64,000 nucleotides of DNA from an uncultured Clostridia bacterium (lineage in GTDB: Bacteria; Bacillota; Clostridia; UMGS1810). Position 1 is the stretch's first letter. Each line of letters starts with the position of its first letter. Made by a program: the position numbers and the translations under genes. Under the pieces are notes generated by a model. That model did no database searches, had not been told where the DNA came from, and saw only the letters and a list, made by a program, of their open reading frames with translations. The DNA lies in NCBI GenBank assembly GCA_934500875.1, contig CAKSTL010000011.1:6777-70776 (forward strand), given 5' to 3'. Shown here piece by piece: positions 54,419 to 62,500 of the stretch.

Positions 54419-55069
54419 ATGAGAGAAAAAGTGCTGAAAGCAATAGAAAAAGAAAAAATAATCGCGATAGTAAGGGGTGTTGAAAAAAATAAGCTTATCC
54501 CACTTGCAAGGTCGCTGTACGACGGCGGCATAAGGCTTATCGAAATAACGTACAGTGCTGACAAGTCGGTGAGCGACGAAGAAACCGCCGAAAACATAAA
54601 AATGCTGAGAGATAAATTTGACGGAAAAATGTATGTCGGTGCGGGAACGGTGCTTACAAAAGAGCAGGTGCGTCTTACAAAGAATGCCGGCGGACTTTTT
54701 ATAATTTCGCCGGACACGAACAGGGAAGTGATTGAGGAAACGGTAAAATGCGGTCTTGTGTCGCTTCCGGGCGCGCTCACACCCAGCGAAATACGCGAGG
54801 CAGACCTTTGCGGCGCCGATTTTGTGAAAGTTTTTCCTGCCGATAATTTGGGCTGCGGATACATAAAAGCCGTAAAAGCGCCCCTTTCAAACATAAAGCT
54901 TTTGGCGGTCGGCGGAGTTGACGAGAACAATATGAAATCGTATATAGACATCGGTGTTTCGGGGTTCGGAATAGGGTCGAATATCGTTAAAAAATCGCTT
55001 ATCGACGCAGGCGAATTTGACAAAATCACCGAGCTTGCAAAAAAATACACGTTACAGATTGAAAAATAA
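54419..55069 (+). CDS. KDPG/KHG aldolase family protein
   Basis: About 216 residues from the ATG at 54419 (AAAAGG 9 nt upstream; the first in-frame codon, TTG 54401, overlaps the SDR stop). Eda motifs: IIAIVRGV, Glu in IRLIEITYSA, VGAGTVLTKEQV, SLPGALTPSEI, Schiff-base Lys in FVKVFPADN, and VGGVDENNM. It cleaves a 2-keto-3-deoxy (phospho)sugar acid to pyruvate and an aldehyde. It is the second aldolase in the same operon. Confidence 0.92.
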   Translation: MREKVLKAIEKEKIIAIVRGVEKNKLIPLARSLYDGGIRLIEITYSADKSVSDEETAENIKMLRDKFDGKMYVGAGTVLTKEQVRLTKNAGGLFIISPDTNREVIEETVKCGLVSLPGALTPSEIREADLCGADFVKVFPADNLGCGYIKAVKAPLSNIKLLAVGGVDENNMKSYIDIGVSGFGIGSNIVKKSLIDAGEFDKITELAKKYTLQIEK

Positions 55070-55083
55070 GGATGGAAACCGTT

Positions 55084-56940
55084 ATGGAATTAAAAAAAGA
55101 CTGCTTGAGTGTGCATTTTGACGAGAAAAGCGGCGCAGTGACGCTTTACAAATGCGAAAAAGAAATTTTCTCAACACTCGGAGCAGATGAAAATTATAGT
55201 TTTTTTAATGTGAGAAGTGATGAAAACGGAATAAATTTTACCTTGGATAATGGTGAAAAATTCGCTTGCAGATATGAGTTTTGCGGCGGCGATACGCTCA
55301 AATTTTTAATTGAGGGCGATAACAACTCGAAAAGTGTAAAATATCCTCCGTCATTTAAGTACAGTGAGAACTGCCGCGTTTGTCTTCCCCTTTGCGAAGG
55401 AGTCGCTTTTTATGCAAACGAAAAAGTAAAAATGCGCAAGAGCAACAGAGTTTTAATGTCGGGCGGAAGCGGTCTTTCAATGGCGTTCACCGCATTTTCA
55501 AATTCGGACGGCAGCTGGGTTTTGTGCGCATTTATAACATCGGACGATGGGGCGGTATGCACCGGATTTGAAAACGGAGTTTTCACCTGTAAGCCCGAAT
55601 GGACGCCGTCGCTCGGAAAATTTTCCTACAAGCGTGAAATCAGGTTTATATGGGGAAGCAGCGGCGGCGTTACCGCTTTATGCAAGGCATACAGAAAAAT
55701 TGCCGGCGAGCTCGGGTACATTGTTACATTAGAGGAAAAGGCGAAAAAGGTAAAAAATCTTGAAAAGTTTATCGGAAGCGCAAATTTCTGGGTATGGAAT
55801 GACGATGCGGATAAGCTTTTGTATTCGGAGAGCGATGTATATTCTGTGCCCGGTGCGGAACAAAGAGCGCAGCGGCTAAAAGTTGCCGAAGATATGAAAA
55901 AAAACGGTATCAACAAAGTTTTGTGGAGCATTTTTAATGAAAGCATTGACATTTCGGAAATTGAAAAAATGAAACAACTCGGTTATCTGACAGTTTTTTA
56001 CGATATATATACCGATGTTATTCCGAAGCCGATATTCGATAAAATTCCGAAACCGCGTCAGAAAAGGTGCGAGGCTCGTATGCCGTATTGGCCGGATTCC
56101 GTCGCAGAAAAAGCGGACGGAACGTATACCGAGGCTTGGCAGCTTAAGGGGACGGATTCGAAAATGTATTATCAAAACAGAATCTGCGACGCCGAAGCGG
56201 TTAAAATAGCGGAAAAGATAATTTTGCCGAGGCAGAAAAAAACAGGTATGGACGGCACTTTTATAGACGGCTCTGCCTGCTCGCCGGTTGAATGTTACAA
56301 CAAAAATCACATCACGACATGCAAAGAATCGTGGGAGGCGAAAAACCGTCTTATGGAGGTTGTGACAGAATGCGACGGTATATGCGGAACTGAAATCGGA
56401 TGCGAAAAGGTGGCGCGTACGATTCATTACAATGAGGGAATGTTAAGTCCGATTGAATACCGTGCACCCGACAGTGGGCGGCGTATGATGGAGATTTATG
56501 ACGGCGATGGCGATATGTGCGTTTTGGATGATTATATGCTCAATCCGAAATATCGCGTGCCGTTGTGGGAGCTGGTTTTTCACGGCTGCGTGCAGTCGTT
56601 CTGGTATTGGGGCGATTCGCATCTTTGCGCTCCGAACCGTGCCGGACTGCGTGACGGATTTTGTGCACTTTACGGTCTTTCGCCGATTTTCAGTTTTAAG
56701 GTCGGAAACTGGGAAATGCTGAAGGAAAAAATTATAAATTCGTATAAAGCTACGGTTGATAATGCGACGAATGTCGGATTTTGCGAAATGACGGACTTTG
56801 AGTATCTCACGTCCGATTTTGCCGTACAAAAAACTACATTTTCAAACGGCACCTCGGTTACGGTTAATTTTGATATAAACGACAGGAGCGTTAACGGTTT
56901 GTTTTTAAAAGGCGGCGAAATCATAATTAAGAAAAAATGA
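55084..56940 (+). CDS. Putative cytoplasmic glycoside hydrolase-like protein, family unassigned
   Basis: About 618 residues (ATG 55084 preferred, AAGGA upstream; ATG 55072 possible). No signal peptide. Residues 1-200 are a beta-sandwich, followed by a barrel-like region: INKVLWSIFNESIDISEIEK, LTVFYDIYTD, TGMDGTFIDGSACSPVECYN, ICGTEIGCEKVARTIHYNEG, VLDDYMLNPKYRVPLWELVF. A C-terminal beta-domain ends the protein. The order (sandwich, barrel with Asp/Glu at strand ends, small beta-domain) resembles GH101/DUF5696-type glycosidases, but I cannot place it in a family. Asp in MDGTFIDG and Glu in GTEIG are catalytic candidates. Last gene of the second locus. Confidence 0.6.
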   Translation: MELKKDCLSVHFDEKSGAVTLYKCEKEIFSTLGADENYSFFNVRSDENGINFTLDNGEKFACRYEFCGGDTLKFLIEGDNNSKSVKYPPSFKYSENCRVCLPLCEGVAFYANEKVKMRKSNRVLMSGGSGLSMAFTAFSNSDGSWVLCAFITSDDGAVCTGFENGVFTCKPEWTPSLGKFSYKREIRFIWGSSGGVTALCKAYRKIAGELGYIVTLEEKAKKVKNLEKFIGSANFWVWNDDADKLLYSESDVYSVPGAEQRAQRLKVAEDMKKNGINKVLWSIFNESIDISEIEKMKQLGYLTVFYDIYTDVIPKPIFDKIPKPRQKRCEARMPYWPDSVAEKADGTYTEAWQLKGTDSKMYYQNRICDAEAVKIAEKIILPRQKKTGMDGTFIDGSACSPVECYNKNHITTCKESWEAKNRLMEVVTECDGICGTEIGCEKVARTIHYNEGMLSPIEYRAPDSGRRMMEIYDGDGDMCVLDDYMLNPKYRVPLWELVFHGCVQSFWYWGDSHLCAPNRAGLRDGFCALYGLSPIFSFKVGNWEMLKEKIINSYKATVDNATNVGFCEMTDFEYLTSDFAVQKTTFSNGTSVTVNFDINDRSVNGLFLKGGEIIIKKK

Positions 56941-57074
56941 CAGTTTTACAGATCTGTTTATAAAAACTCGGAAAACTTTTTGCAATGTATATGCCGTTTC
57001 GTCATTTCTGCCGGAAAGCCGCTGCATAAATACAGTTTGCCAAAGAACATAATCCGACCCGGGCGAAATTTCGT

Positions 57075-57124
57075 TTCCCGATAAGAAAGCGCCGGCTTCA
57101 AAACCGATGCTTCCTTATCGGGAA
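57075..57124. terminator. Long hairpin between convergent genes
   Basis: TTCCCGATAAG (57075-57085) pairs with CTTATCGGGAA (57114-57124), and AAGC/GCTT extends the stem inside. No T-run follows on either strand, so it may be a weak bidirectional terminator or an RNA-stabilising end. The rest of 56941-57169 shows no gene. Confidence 0.45.
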
Positions 57125-57169
57125 GCGGCTTAACGCAGGCGATTTTTCATCTTTTGCAGCAAACATTCT

Positions 57170-58393
57170 CTATTCTGCCGTCAGCAGACCGTTTTCGGCT
57201 TTTATGATTTTCACGCTTATGCATTTTTTTGATATGTCTGTATTGCTTTTCATAACTACCTTGGCGTAGTTTTCGGCAGTTCCCTCATAAACACCGTCTG
57301 AAATTTCCTGCTCGAAAAGAACGCTCAGTTTTTTGCCGGTCATACCCTCAAGATATTTGCTTTTGAGCCTTGCAACGGTGCTTTCCATTGCCTTGTGGCG
57401 CACCTCTTTAACCTTTGGGTCAATCTGATTTTCCATGACGTCAGCCTTTGTGCCCCTGCGGTTTGAATACGAAAAAACGTGAGCGTCGGCAAAGGCGATT
57501 TTCTCCGCAAATGCGAGCGACTTATCAAATTCCTCGTCCGTTTCGCCGGGAAAACCAACCATAATATCCGTTGCGATTGCGGGATTATCGAAATATTTCC
57601 GCAGCAGCTTAACCGAATTTTCATATTCTGCAGCTGTGTATTTGCGGTTCATACGCTTAAGTGTTTCGTTGCAGCCGCTTTGGAGCGATATGTGAAAATG
57701 ATTGCAAACTTTTTTTGTGTCTGCAATTTTTCTGATAAATTCCTCGGTTAAAACTCTCGGTTCAAGTGAACCCAGACGTATTCGACTGATACCGCCAATC
57801 TCGGCAACCGCACGTATAACGTCGGATAATTCGGCATTTTTTAAGTCCTTGCCGTATGATGCCAGATGAATACCTGTAAGTACAACCTCGCAAAAGCCTT
57901 TCTGTGCCAAAAATTCAACTTCCTTTACGATATTTTCAAGTTTTCGGCTGCGGACAGGACCGCGCGCATACGGAATTATGCAGTAGGTGCAAAACTCGCT
58001 GCAGCCATCCTCGATTTTTACAAAGGCACGCGTTTTTTCGGCATATTCTTTAATTTCAAGCTCCTCGTATTCGCGGTTTTTAAGTGCATTTTTAACGTCG
58101 GTTATCCTTTCGGAGCTTTTCTTTTCGGCAAGCATTTTATCTGCGATTTCGCATAAATTTTTTCTGTCTTTTGTGCCGAGAATGATGTTCACACCCTCGA
58201 TTTTTGCCACCTCGTCGGGCGATACCTGCGAATAGCAGCCCACCACCGCGACTATTGCGTTCGGATTAAGATGTTTTGCACGTCTTATCATCTGCCGCGA
58301 TTTTCTGTCGCCTATACTCGTAACCGTGCAGGTATTTATAACATAAACGTCGCAAACCTCACCAAAATCCGAGATTTTGTACCCGTTTCTCAT
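57170..58393 (-). pseudogene. mtaB: MtaB-type tRNA methylthiotransferase lacking its 5' end
   Basis: The frame matches MtaB (N6-threonylcarbamoyladenosine methylthiotransferase) from GYKISDFGEVCDVYVINTCT onward: the second and third auxiliary-cluster cysteines (INTCTVT, VVGCYSQ), radical SAM motif CSEFCTYC, TGIHLASYG and a C-terminal TRAM domain. Normal proteins begin about 25 residues earlier with a GCKVN motif carrying the first cluster Cys; that part is missing. In its place the upstream frame (to 58432) encodes rep-gene shadow sequence. The ATG at 58393 overlaps the rep stop codon, so a truncated protein could be translated by coupling, but it would lack one Fe-S ligand. The tRNA modification is probably lost unless another copy exists. 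Confidence 0.85.
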
Positions 58394-59400
58394 ATATTTG
58401 CCATATCGTGCTTTACTCTTGCCGAAAACCAATTATCCGCCGTTTCAAACGACCGATAAATCGTGGTAATTAAAAATGCCCGGATATTCCGGACATCTGA
58501 TGTGTTGCTCCGCAGGGCGAAGTCTATATATTCAATATGCGACGAGTCAATTTTCAAAAATCTGCTCTTTACAACCTCGTGAGGATATTCCTGTTTGTTT
58601 ATGCGGATTGTCGGCTCGTCGCTGCATACCACATCGACCATTATTGCCACAATTTCATCAAGCCACGCCTTACTGTATCTTTCCGAGATAATGTCATAGT
58701 CAATGTTTTTCTTGATTAGCTTTTCATACTTTCGCCGATTTTCTATCCATCGTATCGCATCAATGCCTTTTGGCGCAGGCAAGGGAGGAGAGTTATTCTC
58801 ATTTCCACGATTGATAGGATAGGATATGATTTCAGTATCGCTCGATTCAGTATTATTCTTTTCAGTATCGTTAAAATCAGTATTATTATATTTATTATAA
58901 TTAGATTTCGATTCTCGAAAGTCTGCACTTTCGACTTCCGAAAGTCTTGGATTTCGATTTTCAAAAGTCTTGACTTTCGATTTCCGAAAGTCTGGAATTT
59001 CGGTTTCCGAAAGTCTTGGTTTTCGGTCGGTATCTTCATCAATATAAAACTTTTTCAGATATACGATTGCCGGTTTTCCTTGCCCTTGCTTTTTGCGTTC
59101 AATAAGACCGATGCCTTTTTCTGAGTCAAGCTCCGCAAGCAATTTTGTCGCTTTTTCCGTTCCGCAGCACATCTGCTCCATAACATCATTTGTTGTAAAG
59201 AATATATATGCTCGGTTTTCATCATCAACCCAGCCGTTGCGTATGGATAATCCCATACGGTCAAGCATAAGACCGTATAACAGCTTTGCACTGTCCGACA
59301 CCCTCTTGAAAGTAGGGGAAGTAACAAGTATTTTCGGTATTCTGTAAAAAGTAAATTGTTCGGCTTCATTACCGTAAAAGTATTCAAATTGTATCGACAT
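58390..59400 (-). CDS. RepA_N-type replication initiator
   Basis: About 336 residues from the ATG at 59400, where AGGAGG lies 8 nt upstream. Residues 1-115 are the RepA_N winged-helix domain (FYRIPKILVTSPTFKRVSDS, then AKLLYGLMLDRM and FFTTNDVMEQM). The middle (about 125-170) is low-complexity, encoded by the iteron-like DNA at 58908-59026. The C-terminal domain (about 205-336: IDAIRWIENRRKYEKLIKKN, YDIISERYSKAWLDEIVAIM) is of the DUF6017 type. It initiates replication of a plasmid or ICE. Its stop codon abuts the truncated mtaB, so the element has a breakpoint there. Confidence 0.85.
   Translation of the reverse strand: MSIQFEYFYGNEAEQFTFYRIPKILVTSPTFKRVSDSAKLLYGLMLDRMGLSIRNGWVDDENRAYIFFTTNDVMEQMCCGTEKATKLLAELDSEKGIGLIERKKQGQGKPAIVYLKKFYIDEDTDRKPRLSETEIPDFRKSKVKTFENRNPRLSEVESADFRESKSNYNKYNNTDFNDTEKNNTESSDTEIISYPINRGNENNSPPLPAPKGIDAIRWIENRRKYEKLIKKNIDYDIISERYSKAWLDEIVAIMVDVVCSDEPTIRINKQEYPHEVVKSRFLKIDSSHIEYIDFALRSNTSDVRNIRAFLITTIYRSFETADNWFSARVKHDMANI
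58881..59026. repeat. Iteron-like repeats and AT-rich block inside the rep gene (candidate origin)
   Basis: About five tandem units of 24 bp (one of 21) cover 58908-59026. Most contain a short dyad; perfect examples are CTTTCGACTTCCGAAAG at 58928-58944 and CTTTCGATTTCCGAAAG at 58974-58990. An AT-only-like block (58881-58902) and several TCAGTAT copies (about 58828-58888) lie next to it. In RepA_N replicons the origin commonly lies within the rep gene, so this is a likely initiator-binding site. Confidence 0.7.
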
Positions 59401-59437
59401 TGTTGTGCCTCCTTTCCGTGTGTGATTGCATAACAAA

Positions 59438-59467
59438 AAGCAGCCCTGTTTTTTACAAGGCTGCTTT
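59438..59467 (-). terminator. Intrinsic terminator of the LRR protein gene
   Basis: AAAGCAGCC (59438-59446) and GGCTGCTTT (59459-59467) pair perfectly. On the minus strand the stem runs into TTTTTGTT. It ends the leftward transcript from 59573 and insulates rep, whose promoter must then be very close to its start or read through. Confidence 0.75.
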
Positions 59468-59572
59468 CATTGTTTTCATATTTACTTATTTGTTCGCATA
59501 TCTTCTCATCATATCAAGGCTCAAAAGTAGTAAAATAGTAGTAATTTCCTTTTGAAAATCTGCTAAGTTTCC

Positions 59573-62500
59573 TTATTTAATGCGGTTTTCACCTAAATAA
59601 TTTGTTTTTGCAGATAAACAATGTGCCAAATCGCCATCGGTCAACGGACACAGCGTATCTTTTTTCCACAGAAACAGTTTAACATAATCACTGTCTTCAT
59701 AGGTGTAGTTTTGGATATATAAGTCCACACCGGTGTCAGTATATTCGGAAAGCGATATTATCTCCTGAATAGCAGCTGCTTTCAGCTTTCCCGATTTATT
59801 ATAGACCGCTGCATAACATTGCGCATTAAGCGGTTTACTTGTATTGTTAGCAACATATGCGTTAATACTCAAAACATTCTCATTACAACTTACTGATATA
59901 ATTTTGCCTACATATTCTGCGCTTTCGGATGTTGCGCACTCATTTACAAAATAGTCCGAATTATTACCGAGTGAAAAATCCTCGACATCGCTTTTCAGCA
60001 CAACATACCACCTTGTATTTGCATAATCCTTTGGGTTGTATTCAAACGCTATGGTTTGTGTTTCCCCGGGATTCAGCACATCAATTGTTTTGGTATCAAC
60101 AATCTCTCCATCTTCGCTTTCGGCGTGAAGCTCGGCAACGATGCTTTCAGCCGCCGAATACCCCCTGTTTTCCACAACTGTTTCCGCTACCGAAGTAGGC
60201 AGGAACTCATAACTGTTAATTTCACTTATGGCAATGTCCGCATGACCGATTTCAAATTGTGCGCTGTTGTTATCGGCTTTGTACTCCTCACCGATCAAAA
60301 TCGATGCGGTTACCGAAAGCTTTTCCTTTGATATTGTATCACCTGTGATAAATGATGCCGTCTGCGTTTTTTCCTCGCCGGCTTTTAATGTTTCGTTAAA
60401 TGTAATCGTGTTGTTTTCCGTTCCGTCCCCGTTATATACCGTAATTTGATAGCCGTCGATAGGCAGCTCTCCGCTGTTCTTAACGGTTATGTTAAATTCA
60501 TTTTTGGCATTTGTCTGTATATTGCTTTCGATAAAATCGACTGCGCCTATCTCAATATCATATGACGGAACAAGGCTTAAAGTATTCAGTGCCGTGGAAT
60601 TGCCCGACTCGGTTGTGTATGCCGAAAGGATTGAGCCGTCCTGCGCCAAAACACAGGTTGGGTATTTCGAAAAGTCGTCACTTTCCGTTACATCGATTAC
60701 CTCGCCCCATGCGCCGTCCTTATACAGAACACCCTTGATTTGAGCGCCGTTTTCTGTCGGACACGACCACAGAATTGCGATATTGCCGCCGTTCTCCGAA
60801 ACCGAAAAGCTCTCGCAAAGAGAATATCTTTCGCCATCGAAAATTCTGCTCACGGTATCGCCGTCCAAATCGCGATAATTTATATTGTTTTCACTGTACC
60901 AGTAGAGCCTGCCGCTGTCAATCACAATGTTGGAATCAAGCACTTCGTTCTGTGTAACCTGTGCTTCCTCACTGCCGATAAGATAAATTTCTCTGTCTGT
61001 TATCGTTGCGATATTACCGTCACAATCGTGAATATAGGAAACATAGAGTTGATTATCCCTGTACCCGATGCTCAAATCGCAAACCGCATTAAGACCGTCC
61101 TTGATAACGCTTTCCTCGCTCCACTTGCCGTTATAGGTGCGCTTTATCAAAGAGCTTTTTCCCTCTGCTCCCAAAATATCGTTTGCGCTGTTCTTTATCC
61201 ATACAACGCTGACCTCGCCACCGTTTTGCGTAACCCTCGGCAAGGTGTCAAGCTCGGCATTATCGGTTAATACGGTCGGCGCGTCAAAGCCGTTTCCGTT
61301 CCATTTCGCAATGCAGATTTCCGCCATAGCGCCTATTTCGGAAAGCGACAATCCCTCCTGCATAACCGATTTTTGATTTTGCCATACCAAATATTCGCCC
61401 GATATGCTCGGGTAAAAATCAGCCGTTCCATCGTCGCATACCGGCACAGGTGCAGACCATGTATCGTTTGCAGAATCATAGACAGAATAAACAAGCATCT
61501 GCCTGCTTTCGGCGGTTCTTTCGGTGTTGTCGGCTGTATAAATCAAAACCCTTGTGCCGTTAATATCCGTTATCTGCGGCTGTGCGTTCGGGTAAATATT
61601 TTCGGCAAGCAGCGTTTGATTTTTATTTGAATAATCAGCTGACATAAGCGCAATTTGCGGCTCGCCGGCATGCCATTCGGTATCCGCATTGTAGCTACGC
61701 ACCTCGGTATCATATACATTTTCCGCACTGTAGCCGTCATATAGGTCATTTAGCGACATCAAGCTTGCCGCCTTTGGCTTAATCCACGATTTATCCTTAT
61801 CGTTCGGGAATGTTGAATATATAATGCCGTTATCCTTATCAAGACTTACAATATCGTCCTTTGACGAAAGCTTTTTGCCGAGGAAAGTCAGCTCATAGCC
61901 TGCCTTTGCGGTCAGGAACACTCTCAAGTACTCCGCAACCTCATCACTGAGTCCCATTTTGAGATTTAAAGCACCCTCACCGGTTGCGCCGAATGTTGCA
62001 ACGTGCGGCACACCGACTCCTGCACCCAAGGTCAGCTTGGCGTGTGAGTTGAAATAAAGTCCCGTCGGGTCTTTATCATCGCTTTCCTGATTTGTTCCGC
62101 TGAAAATTGGGCGGAAATTCTTAACATCGAATTTGTATATGTTCGCTTCCAGCCCCGCACCAAGCTCGCCGCCTATTGTGTAGTAGCAGGGAATTGTGTA
62201 TATGAAAACTTGTCCTTCATATGTATAGCTTATCTTTATTTCAAAATTGATGTAACCGTGAACATTGTTATAGTCCCAATTTCCTTTTTTGTCTCGCTTG
62301 ATTTCCGCATAGCCGTTGCAGTCGATGCCGAAATCGGAATCGCCGCTGCCGGTGCTTTTCAAAACATTTCCGCCCCACATGCTCATACTGAGCGGCTTTT
62401 TCAGCTTTGCCGCCTGCTTCATTCTTGCGTCGTTTCTAAGCTGTGCGAGCGAACGAGTGCTTTTTTTGTATGCCCCGGAAATATTTTTGTTGTAATCGTC

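Noticed and set aside
57170..58432. Full-length MtaB starting at 58432
   Set aside because: The first 13 residues are the out-of-frame reading of the rep 3' end and lack the GCKVN motif.
58908..59026. Possible CRISPR array
   Set aside because: The repeats are 21-24 bp, head to tail without unique spacers, and in frame within the rep gene; no cas gene is present.
60740..61270. 176-codon plus-strand ORF inside the LRR gene
   Set aside because: It is a shadow of the conserved minus-strand reading frame, with no start signal.
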